61,835 nucleotides of DNA from Saliniplasma sp046497075 (lineage in GTDB: Archaea; Thermoplasmatota; Thermoplasmata; Halarchaeoplasmatales; Halarchaeoplasmataceae). How positions within the stretch are numbered: the stretch's first letter is position 1; each line of letters starts with the position of its first letter. Below the pieces are notes generated by a model. It saw nothing but the letters and a program-made list of their open reading frames with translations, did not search any database and was not told where the DNA came from. Both the position numbers and the translations under genes were made by a program. The stretch is taken from positions 1 to 61,835 of the forward strand of contig JAWOGF010000068.1 in assembly GCA_046497075.1 (NCBI GenBank), read 5' to 3'. Shown here one piece after another: positions 17,901 to 25,922 of this stretch.

Positions 17901-18008
17901 GCTAGTGTTTGCCCGGTAGGTGCTATAGATCAGAAAGGATTCGAAGATGATATGATAGACGCCATGATCAAGGCGGCTTTGATCGAAAGTGAGGAGGTGC
18001 TCCGATGA
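14997..18008 (+). CDS. hdrA: HdrA-like electron-bifurcating flavoprotein, double-module form
   Basis: Central FAD/iron-sulfur subunit of heterodisulfide-reductase-type complexes; in known complexes its flavin bifurcates electrons between ferredoxin and HdrBC. From ATG 14997 it has 1003 residues, against about 650 in classical HdrA. Module 1 (1-430) has an FAD site (GGGISG) and an inserted two-cluster ferredoxin domain (C105/108/111/115 and C152/155/158/162). Module 2 (about 440-1003) starts with the canonical VCNCGKNIG domain, has a second FAD site (GGGPAG near 591) and ends in two more [4Fe-4S] motifs (C931-C941 and C962-C972). Pieces of classical HdrA are thus split over two tandem modules. 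It is the first gene of a 12-gene operon, overlapping mvhD by 4 bp. Confidence 0.93.
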   Translation: MKGDVLIIGGGISGVQTALDLADKGFEVVIVDRAPSIGGNMVKLDKTFPTNDCSICISAPKMVETSRHENITLLTYSEVKEVTGSAGGFNAKIWKRTKYVDPDECTGCGDCEEVCPVEVPNEFDEKLSTRKAIYVEYPQSVPLSYTIDYENCVGCGACERVCDAGSIHFLEKSEEIDLSVGSIVVATGYEMMEPDVWREEYGYGEYDDVLTAMEYERLLSSSGPTEGKVMKPSDGEEPESVAWIQCVGSRCKQKGMPYCSRVCCMYATKEASITKNDNPDMETSIHYMDLRAYGKDFQQYYDKAKMNGVNYYRGRPSRVYETEDGKLALEYEDTEKGEVKTNIVDMVVLSAAIVPSSGNEKLADILDIETDENGFFQSKDILTAPMDSTREGIYLAGCSQSPKDIPDSVAQASGAAARAMGPIKDRKRKGKAEKPTERDVTGEEPRIGVFVCNCGKNIGNYVDVPGVAESVKKVPGVVHVDESMFACSEDAQSKIKEAIEEQNLNRIVVSACSPRTHADLFQDTMEEAGLNRYLFEMANIRNQCSWVHSDEPEKATKKAKILTKMAVAKAKQLSALTEHEIEVGDRTLVIGGGPAGMKTALSLADAGQDVTLVEKEDKLGGKLLRLNTLFPSDIDSRELAKKMAHQIEETDNIRVMTSSLVKNIDGYIGNYEVTIEDEEIEVDTIVMTTGFKEIDPDDFYGYKDNSRVMTQLELDEALASDELEEPDNVVFINCVGAMEEERPWCCRVGCGNSLKNAKAIRERYPDSNVYILYKDMRVFGKEEEEYYMDVEGEDGVIFLRYSTENKPEVTQTEDGLHIKVHDNLLGEDVEIESDLLVLAMQLEGDDSTSELKKMLKVSSDNAGFFMEAHAKLRPLEFPSEGVYLAGGAHYPKNISDTLSQADGAASKAAIPMMRGYTKSEGIIAVIDDDICSGCKMCISVCPYGAIEANDEEGIAEITDVLCKGCGSCASVCPVGAIDQKGFEDDMIDAMIKAALIESEEVLR

Positions 18009-18439
18009 GTGAACAGTTCGAACCCAAGATCATAGCTTTCTTGTGCAATTGGTGCAGTTACGCCGGTGCGGATCTAGCCGGTGTCAGTCGGGAACAGTAC
18101 CCCCCTAACATCCTAAACATCAAAGTCATGTGCTCGTCTAGAGTTTCACCCGAACACGTTTTCGAATCGTTCAAAGACGGTGCCGACGGTGTTTTAGTAG
18201 CTGGATGCCATCCAGGCGACTGCCATTATATCGACGGGAATTACAAAACCATGAGGAAGCATGAACTGTTGAAAACGATGTTGAAGGACTTCGGAATAAA
18301 TCCTGATAGACTAAAATTGGAATGGGTTTCATCAGCTGAAGGTGGTAAGTTCGCAAACGTGATGAGAGAGATGACCGAAGAGATACGGGAGTTAGGGCCG
18401 CTCGATATGAACGACCATACCTCAAAGGAGGTAGAATAA
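18005..18439 (+). CDS. mvhD: Mvh-type hydrogenase iron-sulfur subunit D
   Basis: [2Fe-2S] adaptor that passes electrons from the hydrogenase to HdrA, 144 aa. Family motifs are CNWCSYAGAD (C14, C17), MCSSR (C43) and GCHPGDCHY (C68, C73). It overlaps hdrA by ATGA, and its TAA shares one base with the next ATG (TAATG), so translation is tightly coupled. Its presence between hdrA and mvhG makes an Mvh-Hdr supercomplex the obvious reading. Confidence 0.96.
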   Translation: MSEQFEPKIIAFLCNWCSYAGADLAGVSREQYPPNILNIKVMCSSRVSPEHVFESFKDGADGVLVAGCHPGDCHYIDGNYKTMRKHELLKTMLKDFGINPDRLKLEWVSSAEGGKFANVMREMTEEIRELGPLDMNDHTSKEVE

Positions 18440-19413
18440 TGAGCAAGAAAACTATAGGTTTCTACTGGTGCGCGTCATGTGGTGGATGCGAAGTCAGCGT
18501 GTTGGATATCGATGAGATGATCTTGGATGTTGTTGAAAAAGCCGATATCAAATTTTGGCCATGTGCCATGGATCCAAAATATGAAGATGTAAGGGCCATG
18601 GATGATGATGAATTCGATTTCATGTTCATAAATGGATCGATAAGGTCTGAGGAGAACGAAGAGATGGTCAAATTATTGAGGCAAAAAAGTAAGAACGTTG
18701 TAGCATACGGTTCCTGTTCTAGTATCGGAGGGCTTTTCGGATTGGGGAATCTACACAGCTGCGAATCCTTACTGCAAACGGGTTACACAACGGAGTCTAC
18801 AGAAAGTGATTTGATCCCTCAAAAGAAAAGTGAAGTCGAAGAGGGGGGATTAGAACTTCCCGAATTGACATCCCACGTTCAAAAATTAGATGAAGTGATC
18901 GAAGTAGATTATTATATACCTGGATGTCCACCCTTACCAGTTCAACTCGAAAAGGCTTTCCCGGCTCTATTGGATGACGAGACGGAAGTTGGTAAATACG
19001 ATTTCATCTCTGGAAAAAGTGTATGTGACGAATGCCCAATGGACAGGGAAGAAAAGAAAATTGAGAAACTGATCCCGATCCAGGAGAAAATGGACATAAA
19101 TCCAGAGGAATGTCTGCTTGATCAAGGCGTTTTATGTATGGGTCCCGCTACAGCGGGAATGTGTGAAGCAGCATGCCCATCAGTAGGCCATCCGTGTATC
19201 GGATGTAATGGGCCGACTAGAGAAGTAGCAGACCAGGGAGGAAGGATGGCCTCCGCGTTGGCTTCAGTTATCGCTATAGAAGGCGAGGAAAGAAAAACGG
19301 AAGAAGAATTAAAAGAAGTTATGAAATCTGTGAGGGACCCGACGGGTTCTTTCTACCGATTCAGCCTTCCGAGCAGTATACTCCAGTATAAAAGGGGTGA
19401 TACAGATGAGTGA
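18439..19413 (+). CDS. mvhG: F420-non-reducing [NiFe] hydrogenase small subunit
   Basis: Small subunit carrying the iron-sulfur wire from the [NiFe] site to MvhD, 324 aa. It starts FYWCASCGGCEVSVLD, with the proximal-cluster cysteines C11/C14/C17 region. It continues with YGSCSSIGG and PGCPP, and has a Cys-rich C-terminal part (VCDECPMD, GVLCMGPATAGMCEAACPSVGHPCIGCNGP) for the medial and distal clusters. No twin-arginine signal is present, so it is cytosolic, as in group 3c enzymes. Its end overlaps mvhA by 8 bp (ATGAGTGA). Confidence 0.96.
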   Translation: MSKKTIGFYWCASCGGCEVSVLDIDEMILDVVEKADIKFWPCAMDPKYEDVRAMDDDEFDFMFINGSIRSEENEEMVKLLRQKSKNVVAYGSCSSIGGLFGLGNLHSCESLLQTGYTTESTESDLIPQKKSEVEEGGLELPELTSHVQKLDEVIEVDYYIPGCPPLPVQLEKAFPALLDDETEVGKYDFISGKSVCDECPMDREEKKIEKLIPIQEKMDINPEECLLDQGVLCMGPATAGMCEAACPSVGHPCIGCNGPTREVADQGGRMASALASVIAIEGEERKTEEELKEVMKSVRDPTGSFYRFSLPSSILQYKRGDTDE

Positions 19414-20872
19414 TGATAATAAGATCTCGATAGATCCGATAACTAGATTAGAAGGTCACGGTAAGATAGAGATATTTTTAGATGATGATAAGAACGTTAA
19501 GAACGCCTATCTTCAGGTCCCTGAATTCAAGGGTTTTGAGAAGTTCTGTGAGGGTAGAAGAGCCGAGGATATGCCTACAATAACCAGCAGGATATGTGGT
19601 GTATGTCCGGTGGCACATCACCTTGCATCTGTTAAAGCGCTTGATAGTGCTTACAACGTAGAACCACCTGAACCGGCAAAAAAGTTGAGAGAACTGTTCT
19701 ACAACGGTTATATCTATGCAGATCACCTTTTACACTTCTATTATTTAGCTAGTCCCGATTTCCTTGTAGGTGTAGATGCTCCTAGAGAGGCAAGGAATAT
19801 CCTAGGTGTTATCGAAGAAGTGGGTTTAGACGTCGGTAAGAAGGTTATCAAGCAAAGAGGTAAAGGACAGAAGATCATCAGGATGCTCGGAGGAAAAGCG
19901 GTACATCCGAGTTTTGGTGTTCCCGGAGGAGTCATAAAATCTTTGAGTAGTGAAGAAAGACAAGAACTCATAGAGATGTCCGAAGATATGGTGGATTTCG
20001 CTAAGTTCACCCTCGATGTATTCAAGGATAAAGTACTGGCTGAATTCGGAGATATCATCAAAGAAGATAAATTAGAAGTTTACAGCATGGGACTCACCGA
20101 AGATGGTAAACTCAGCCATACTGGAGGTGTGGTCAACGTTGTCGATCCCGCCGGGAAAGATTTTGCCCAATTTACAGATAAAGATTATCTAGATGTGATA
20201 AGAGAGCATACGGAATCCTGGAGTTACATGAAGTTTCCTTACCTGAAAGATATCGGGTGGAATGGATTCGAGGAAGGTGAAGATTCAGGAGTTTACAGGG
20301 TCGGCACTTTGGGAAGGATCAACGCTTGCGACGGGATGAAAACTGAATTAGCTCAGGAGGAATACGAAGAGATGTTCGACACCTTAGGATATCCAGTTCA
20401 TTCCACACTAGCCTATCACTGGGCCCGGTTGATAGAAGTTTTACAATCTGCTGAATTGATTCAACAACTAGCTCAGGATGAGGACTTAGAAAGTGATAAT
20501 ATAAGGAACGAACCCGGTGAACCTGGTAAAGGTGTCGGTATCGTAGAGGCTGCTAGAGGTACATTGATCCACGATTACGAGTTGGATGATAACGGTCTTG
20601 TAAAGAACTTGAACCTTATCGTGGCTACAACACACAACGCTGCCCCGATCTCCATGAGTGTAAGAGATGCTGCAAAAAAGTATGTAGATGCAGGAGATAT
20701 TCAAGAAGGTATGCTCAACAGTGTGGAAAGGGCATTCAGGGCGTACGACCCTTGCCTGGCATGTGCAACTCATTCCACAATGGGCGATACGCCCTTGAAA
20801 GTGAATGTCTATGATTCAAAAGGTGAAAAATATCAAGAACTTACCCAGGGGATAGGTGGTGAGTCAGAATGA
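19406..20872 (+). CDS. mvhA: F420-non-reducing [NiFe] hydrogenase large subunit
   Basis: Catalytic hydrogenase subunit that splits hydrogen, 488 aa from ATG 19406, which follows a GGGGTGAT ribosome binding site; an earlier GTG at 19397 is less likely. The nickel ligands are all present: C64 and C67 in RICGVCPVAHH, and C450 and C453 in DPCLACATH. After H456 there is a 32-residue tail, presumably removed by a maturation peptidase. No hyp genes or peptidase lie in the window, so they must be elsewhere. The motifs fit a hydrogen-oxidising group 3c (Mvh) enzyme. Confidence 0.96.
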   Translation: MSDDNKISIDPITRLEGHGKIEIFLDDDKNVKNAYLQVPEFKGFEKFCEGRRAEDMPTITSRICGVCPVAHHLASVKALDSAYNVEPPEPAKKLRELFYNGYIYADHLLHFYYLASPDFLVGVDAPREARNILGVIEEVGLDVGKKVIKQRGKGQKIIRMLGGKAVHPSFGVPGGVIKSLSSEERQELIEMSEDMVDFAKFTLDVFKDKVLAEFGDIIKEDKLEVYSMGLTEDGKLSHTGGVVNVVDPAGKDFAQFTDKDYLDVIREHTESWSYMKFPYLKDIGWNGFEEGEDSGVYRVGTLGRINACDGMKTELAQEEYEEMFDTLGYPVHSTLAYHWARLIEVLQSAELIQQLAQDEDLESDNIRNEPGEPGKGVGIVEAARGTLIHDYELDDNGLVKNLNLIVATTHNAAPISMSVRDAAKKYVDAGDIQEGMLNSVERAFRAYDPCLACATHSTMGDTPLKVNVYDSKGEKYQELTQGIGGESE

Positions 20873-21264
20873 AAGTAGATAGAGGTAAAAAGGCCACTGA
20901 GTTTCTGGATAAAGTGGAAGAACTGTCCGGCCAATCGGTCAATGCATGCATCAGATGCGGTACTTGTTCGGCGGGATGTCCTTTTGTTGAAGACATGGAT
21001 GTACTTCCAGAGCGAATTTTCAAAAGGATAGTTCTAGGTGATAAAGAAGGGATCTTAGAGAAAAACACTATGTGGATATGTGCAGCCTGTTTCACCTGCA
21101 GTGTCAGGTGTCCTAGAGATATCGATATCGCCAAGATCATGGAAGCTGTTAGACAGATAGTACTCCGTGAGGATATCGACAAGGTAGACGTTGATGATGT
21201 TGAAGATATGAAAGAACTACCACAACTGGCCGTAGTTGGATGTTTCAGGAAGGAGACGGGGTGA
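20869..21264 (+). CDS. hdrC: Heterodisulfide reductase subunit C-like
   Basis: Small electron-transfer protein with two [4Fe-4S] motifs, 131 aa: C27/C30/C33/C37 (CIRCGTCSAGCP) and C71/C74/C77/C81 (CAACFTCSVRCP). It links HdrA to HdrB. It is shorter than typical methanogen HdrC, but the C-terminal ELPQLAVVGCFRKETG resembles the usual HdrC ending. It overlaps mvhA by 4 bp and precedes hdrB by 4 nt. Confidence 0.94.
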   Translation: MKVDRGKKATEFLDKVEELSGQSVNACIRCGTCSAGCPFVEDMDVLPERIFKRIVLGDKEGILEKNTMWICAACFTCSVRCPRDIDIAKIMEAVRQIVLREDIDKVDVDDVEDMKELPQLAVVGCFRKETG

Positions 21265-21268
21265 TAAA

Positions 21269-22120
21269 ATGGAGGACAGTTATCTTTACTATCCCGGATG
21301 TACCCTGAAGACCAAGGCAAGTGATTACGAAGAAAGTGCCATGGCCGTGATGGAAGAACTGGGTAAACCACTGGTCGAGATGGATGATTGGTACTGCTGC
21401 GGTGCGGTCCAGTCTCTGACTGAAGACGATATAATGCATCAGATAGCGCCCATAAGAACCATGTGCTGCACCCAGGAGCAGGGTGAAAATGAAGTAGTGA
21501 CTTTATGCGACATGTGTTATAACGTTTTAAAGCAGGCAAATGAAAGGATGAAGGAAAACCCTGATGACCTGGAAACTATGAACGAGTTCTTAACCGAAGA
21601 CCCTGATTACCTTGGAGAGGTCGAGGTACATCATATCTTCGAGATCTTAAGAGATATGAAAGATGAGATCAAAAAGAAAGTTAAAAAACCCCTTGGCGAT
21701 CTAAAGATCGCACCTTACTATGGATGTATGCTGTTGAGACCTGACCATGTTGCTATAGATGATACCGAAGATCCCTATATTATGGAAGGTCTGCTGGAAA
21801 CCATCGGTGCAGACGTCATCCATAACCCGAAAAGGACTGAATGCTGTGGTTCCTATCACACCGTCAATCGAAGCGATATAGTGGAGAAACGAGTTGAGGA
21901 TATCGTCTCTCGAGCGGTAAAAGATGGTGCCGATGCTATAGCTTTATCCTGTCCGTTATGCCAATTCAATCTCGATTTCCATCAGAGGAATACCGAATAT
22001 GATATTCCGATCTTCTACTTGACAGAACTCATAGCATTGTCTATGGGTATCGAAGTCGGGATGGAAAAACACAAGATCGATCCGAAATCATTACTGAAAG
22101 ATAAAAAAATCCTGGAGTGA
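21269..22120 (+). CDS. hdrB: Heterodisulfide reductase subunit B-like (two CCG domains)
   Basis: Catalytic disulfide-reducing subunit with two cysteine-rich CCG domains, 283 aa from ATG 21269, which follows a GGGGTGAT ribosome binding site. CCG domain 1 has C11, C43-C44, C80 and C83. CCG domain 2 has C153, C192-C193, C228 and C231. Both are complete, so two noncubane [4Fe-4S] clusters are expected, as in methanogen HdrB. The organism's thiol substrate is unknown. The adjacent Frd-like pair suggests electrons may instead, or in addition, go to fumarate. Confidence 0.94.
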   Translation: MEDSYLYYPGCTLKTKASDYEESAMAVMEELGKPLVEMDDWYCCGAVQSLTEDDIMHQIAPIRTMCCTQEQGENEVVTLCDMCYNVLKQANERMKENPDDLETMNEFLTEDPDYLGEVEVHHIFEILRDMKDEIKKKVKKPLGDLKIAPYYGCMLLRPDHVAIDDTEDPYIMEGLLETIGADVIHNPKRTECCGSYHTVNRSDIVEKRVEDIVSRAVKDGADAIALSCPLCQFNLDFHQRNTEYDIPIFYLTELIALSMGIEVGMEKHKIDPKSLLKDKKILE

Positions 22121-22126
22121 TATGAT

Positions 22127-22831
22127 ATGAGTGAAGATGAAGAAAATAAAGAGATGGTCGAAATATTCGTTATGGGTAAAAGATACAAAGTCCCGGAAGG
22201 GCTTACCATAATGACGGCTCTCGAATACGCTGGATACAAGTTCGTAAGAGGCTGTGGATGTAGAGGCGGATTTTGTGGTGCCTGCGCTACAGTGTATAGA
22301 ACTGAAGACGAGTACAAGTTCAAGATGGATTTAGCTTGTCAAACAGCTGTACAGGACGGTATGTTCCTTGTACAACTTCCATTCGTTCCCGCTATGAGGG
22401 AGGAATATGACATCGAAGAGGTAGATCCTGAAGAGAACGATAATGTGATCTTAGATTACTACCCCGAGATCGCAAGGTGTGTCTCTTGCAATACCTGTAC
22501 AAAGGCTTGTCCACAGGACATCGAAGTGATGGATTATGTACAGGCCGCTCTGAGAGGCGACGTAGAGAGGTGCGCTGAGCTTTCATTCGACTGCATACAA
22601 TGTGGTCTATGTTCTATCAGGTGTCCCGCAGATATCAAACATTACCACCTAGCTCAATTAGCTCGTAGAATAACTGGAAGATACATCGACGAACAGAGCG
22701 AGGAACTTAAAAAGCGTGTTGAAGAGATCGAAGCAGGAGAGTATGATGAGGAGATGCAGAAGATGGTAGAGATGGAACTTGAAGAATTGAAGAAAACCTA
22801 TGAAGAAAGAGATATCAGGGAGGAGGGATAA
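22127..22831 (+). CDS. Fumarate reductase iron-sulfur subunit-like protein
   Basis: A 234-residue electron-transfer protein of FrdB/SdhB/TfrB type. Residues 10-75 form a [2Fe-2S] ferredoxin domain (C45, C50, C53, C71 in GCGCRGGFCGAC). Residues 115-170 hold two complete [4Fe-4S] motifs (C118/121/124/128 and C156/159/162/166); classical FrdB has a [3Fe-4S] cluster that faces the quinone. No quinone-binding anchor protein is encoded nearby. The C-terminal 55 residues are a charged helical tail. It starts 6 nt after hdrB and precedes the flavoprotein by 1 nt. In methanogen thiol:fumarate reductase the TfrB subunit is a fusion of such a protein with HdrC/HdrB-like parts; here those parts are separate neighbours. 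Confidence 0.85.
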   Translation: MSEDEENKEMVEIFVMGKRYKVPEGLTIMTALEYAGYKFVRGCGCRGGFCGACATVYRTEDEYKFKMDLACQTAVQDGMFLVQLPFVPAMREEYDIEEVDPEENDNVILDYYPEIARCVSCNTCTKACPQDIEVMDYVQAALRGDVERCAELSFDCIQCGLCSIRCPADIKHYHLAQLARRITGRYIDEQSEELKKRVEEIEAGEYDEEMQKMVEMELEELKKTYEERDIREEG

Positions 22832-22832
22832 A

Positions 22833-24485
22833 ATGTCAAGCGGTTATCCAGAATACATGGATGAATCCATAAAGAAAGTGGAGGAGACTCGAGAGGAAAG
22901 GATAGATAAGACGCCTGAAAGGATGAGTCCAGATGAGGCAGATAAAGTCCTCAATAACTTCCATCCTGATTATAAGAAAGAGGGCAAGGAAGAACTGAAG
23001 ATAGGACCCAGCAAGGGTAGAAAAGTCCCCACTGAGCTCTCGAAATTATTAAGAGCTCACAGTATCATCGATCCTTCTAATATAGACCTCAACCAGATAG
23101 ATTATGATGTAGATGTCCTGATCATCGGAGGCGGTGGTGCTGGTACCGTTGCAGCCCTCTGGGCTGTCTATGAAGGCATCGATCCAGAAGATATCTTGAT
23201 ATCCACCAAACTACGTCATGGTGATTCGAACAGTATGATGGCACAGGGCGGAATCCAAGCTGCAGATAAAGAAGACGATTCTCCTGTAAGACACTATTTA
23301 GATGCTATAGGTGGGGGACATTTCACCAATGCTAAAGAGCTCGTAAAAGCGCTGACCATGGATGCACCAAAGATACTCGATTGGCATGAAGAACTCGGAA
23401 TAATGTACGATAGAGAAGAAGATGGAGAATTCGTTGAACTACCGGGCGGAGGAACTTCAAGATACAGACTGCACTCCGCAGGTGATTACACCGGTATGGA
23501 ACTTATGAGGGTCATCAGGGACGAGGCAAGAAATTATGATATCCCGGTCCTTGAATTCACTCCTGCGGTCGAACTTATCAAAGATGATAAAGGGCAGGTT
23601 GCAGGTGCTCTATTGATGAATCTGGAAACAAATGAATATTATGTTGTTAGAGCAAAATCCACTGTTATGGCCACAGGTGGTTTCGGAAGGCTTCATGTTC
23701 AGGCGTTCCCCACGACCAACCATTACGGCGCTACTGGAGACGGTTTGATCATGGGCTATAGAGCGGGGGTCCCGATCAGAGACCTAGATAGTGTTCAGTA
23801 TCACCCGACAGGCGCTGCCTTCCCGGACCAGATCGTGGGTTTACTTGTCACTGAAAAAGTGAGAAGCCTTGGTGCACAGCCGGTAAACGCCGATGGGGAG
23901 CTTTTTGTAAACCCTCTGGAACCAAGAGATATAGAAGCTGCGTCCATAATCAGGGAATGTAAGGGTAGAGAGAGAGGAGTAACTACTCCAACCGGTATGC
24001 AGGGCGTTTGGTTAGACGCTCCATTGATCGATGCGAAATCTGGTGAAGGAACCATCGAAGCGAACCTCCCTGCCATGGTAAGGCAGTATGAGAGATTTGG
24101 TATCGATATGACCAAGAAACCCATACTGGTTTATCCAACACTTCACTATCAGAACGGTGGGTTGGTCATCGAAGAGGACGGATCCACACCCGTAAAAGGA
24201 CTCTTCGCCGGTGGAGAGGTAGAAGGAGGAGTACACGGTAAAAACAGATTGATGGGGAATTCACTATTGGACTACAACGTTTTCGGTCGAAGGGCCGGTA
24301 TGACCGCTGCTAGACATGCTAAAAAAGCATCTATCGGTAAGCTCACTTTGAGTCATATATCAAGTTATGAAAAAGACCTTGAGAACGCCGGTATCAAGAC
24401 TGATAGGAAATCTCCACTGCTTCTACCCGAGTACAGAGGCGAAAAGGTTCTCGCAAGGCATCTCGACGTAGAGGTGACACTCTAA
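22833..24485 (+). CDS. Fumarate reductase / succinate dehydrogenase flavoprotein-like subunit
   Basis: FAD enzyme of the FrdA/SdhA/aspartate-oxidase superfamily, 550 aa from ATG 22833, which follows GGAGGGAT. The FAD site is GGGGAG (about 99-104). Active-site positions known from fumarate reductases are kept: H324 (QYHPTG), R365 (EPRD), H438 (YPTLHY) and R472 (KNRLMGNSL). The histidine that binds FAD covalently in classical FrdA/SdhA is absent (NSMMAQGGIQAA), so FAD should be noncovalent, which favours fumarate reduction over succinate oxidation. An unusual charged extension of about 95 residues precedes the FAD domain. L-aspartate oxidase is an alternative, but the adjacent iron-sulfur subunit and operon argue for fumarate reductase. 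Confidence 0.85.
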   Translation: MSSGYPEYMDESIKKVEETREERIDKTPERMSPDEADKVLNNFHPDYKKEGKEELKIGPSKGRKVPTELSKLLRAHSIIDPSNIDLNQIDYDVDVLIIGGGGAGTVAALWAVYEGIDPEDILISTKLRHGDSNSMMAQGGIQAADKEDDSPVRHYLDAIGGGHFTNAKELVKALTMDAPKILDWHEELGIMYDREEDGEFVELPGGGTSRYRLHSAGDYTGMELMRVIRDEARNYDIPVLEFTPAVELIKDDKGQVAGALLMNLETNEYYVVRAKSTVMATGGFGRLHVQAFPTTNHYGATGDGLIMGYRAGVPIRDLDSVQYHPTGAAFPDQIVGLLVTEKVRSLGAQPVNADGELFVNPLEPRDIEAASIIRECKGRERGVTTPTGMQGVWLDAPLIDAKSGEGTIEANLPAMVRQYERFGIDMTKKPILVYPTLHYQNGGLVIEEDGSTPVKGLFAGGEVEGGVHGKNRLMGNSLLDYNVFGRRAGMTAARHAKKASIGKLTLSHISSYEKDLENAGIKTDRKSPLLLPEYRGEKVLARHLDVEVTL

Positions 24486-24497
24486 GGTGAAGAATCG

Positions 24498-24773
24498 ATG
24501 TCTGAAGCAAAAGAAAAGGATCCTGAAAGTCATAGGATGGAACTAAAAGGAGAAAGAAAGATGAAGATAGAGGTAGATGAAGATTATTGTAAGGGCTGTA
24601 ATCTATGCGTATACTACTGTCCAAGAGATGCTTTAGAGGAATCCGAGGAACCGAATAAAAAGGGACTATACCCCCCTGTTCAAGTGGAAGATAGATGTAA
24701 CGGATGCAGGTTGTGTGAATTGATCTGTCCTGATTTTGCAATTACTGTAGCGGAGGAAGAAGAAGATGAGTGA
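24498..24773 (+). CDS. korD: 2-oxoglutarate:ferredoxin oxidoreductase, ferredoxin (delta) subunit
   Basis: A 91-residue two-cluster ferredoxin-type subunit with CKGCNLCVYYCP (C31-C41) and CNGCRLCELICP (C67-C77). A GGTGA ribosome binding site precedes the ATG. Its stop overlaps the korA start by 8 bp (ATGAGTGA). It should carry electrons between the TPP site of KorB and soluble ferredoxin. Confidence 0.92.
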   Translation: MSEAKEKDPESHRMELKGERKMKIEVDEDYCKGCNLCVYYCPRDALEESEEPNKKGLYPPVQVEDRCNGCRLCELICPDFAITVAEEEEDE

Positions 24774-25920
24774 AGAACTAGAAAAGGCAAAGAAAGTTAT
24801 CGGTAAAAAAAAGCAGTTCATCCATGGGGACACCGCTATATCATATGGTGCCCTACTGGCAGGATGTAGATTCTTTGGCGGTTATCCTATCACACCGGCT
24901 TCCGAAATAGCTGAAAAGATGGCAGATATGCTGCCCAGGGTTGGCGGGAAGTACATACAGATGGAAGACGAACTTGGTAGTATAGCTTCAGTCATCGGTT
25001 CTTCCTGGGCCGGTGCCAAAGCCATGACGGCAACTAGCGGACCCGGATTCTCCTTGATGCAGGAAAATATCGGCTTTGCCCACATGTCTGAAACTCCTCT
25101 CGTCCTGGCGAACGTACAGCGTTCCGGACCTTCGACTGGACAGCCCACTTTGGGGGCCCAGGGAGATATCATGCAGACTAGATATGGAACACACGGAGAT
25201 TTTGCGGCCATCACCCTATCACCTAACAACATCCAGGAGACCATGGAGTACACCATTAGAGCTTTCAATTTAGCCGAAGAGTACAGGACACCTGTTTTCC
25301 TGATGATATGCGCAGACCTAGGTCACATGCGGGAGATGGTAGAGATACCCGAAGAGGTAGAAACCTTTGAGAGGAAGAAACCAAAGGTACCTCCAGAGGA
25401 ATTCGTTCCTTTTGGGGAAGGTAAGTATGGTAAGAAAAAAGTTCCGGAATTCGGAGTTTTCGGTGAAGGTTATAAGACGTACGTAACGGGATTGACGCAC
25501 GACGAACACGGATTCCCTGCCACGGACGATCAACAAGATCATGAAACACTGATAATAAGGCAGGTCGAAAAGATCCTTGATGATAGAGAGGTTCTCACCG
25601 ATGTTGAGAAACGAAATCTAGATGATGCTGATGTAGCTATCGTATCCTACGGTATCACGAGCCGGAGTGCCATAGGTGCCATGAATAAGGGACGAGAAAA
25701 AGGGATGGATATCGGTTATCTTAGGTTGAAGACCTTATGGCCGTTCCCTATAAAGGAGATCGAAGACTTATCTAAAAAAGTCGATAAGATCATCGTAGCG
25801 GAGATGAATCTGGGTCAGCTATTCCACAAGGTCAAAGAATACGCGGATTGCGAGGTAGTCCTCGCTCCTAAGATAGGCGGGGAGATACATTCACCTGACG
25901 AGATATTAAGGGAGGTCTAA
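24766..25920 (+). CDS. korA: 2-oxoglutarate:ferredoxin oxidoreductase alpha subunit
   Basis: Large subunit of a 2-oxoacid:ferredoxin oxidoreductase, 384 aa. Recognisable elements are GGYPITPASE, TATSGPGFSLMQENIG and QRSGPSTGQPTLGAQGD in the pyrimidine-binding domain, and the C-terminal transketolase-like segment ending GGEIHSPDEI. Separate alpha, beta, gamma and delta subunits and this motif set are typical of the 2-oxoglutarate enzyme, which makes or uses succinyl-CoA. A branched-chain 2-oxoacid enzyme is less likely but not excluded. The TCA-type neighbours support 2-oxoglutarate. Confidence 0.9.
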   Translation: MSEELEKAKKVIGKKKQFIHGDTAISYGALLAGCRFFGGYPITPASEIAEKMADMLPRVGGKYIQMEDELGSIASVIGSSWAGAKAMTATSGPGFSLMQENIGFAHMSETPLVLANVQRSGPSTGQPTLGAQGDIMQTRYGTHGDFAAITLSPNNIQETMEYTIRAFNLAEEYRTPVFLMICADLGHMREMVEIPEEVETFERKKPKVPPEEFVPFGEGKYGKKKVPEFGVFGEGYKTYVTGLTHDEHGFPATDDQQDHETLIIRQVEKILDDREVLTDVEKRNLDDADVAIVSYGITSRSAIGAMNKGREKGMDIGYLRLKTLWPFPIKEIEDLSKKVDKIIVAEMNLGQLFHKVKEYADCEVVLAPKIGGEIHSPDEILREV

Positions 25921-25922
25921 AT

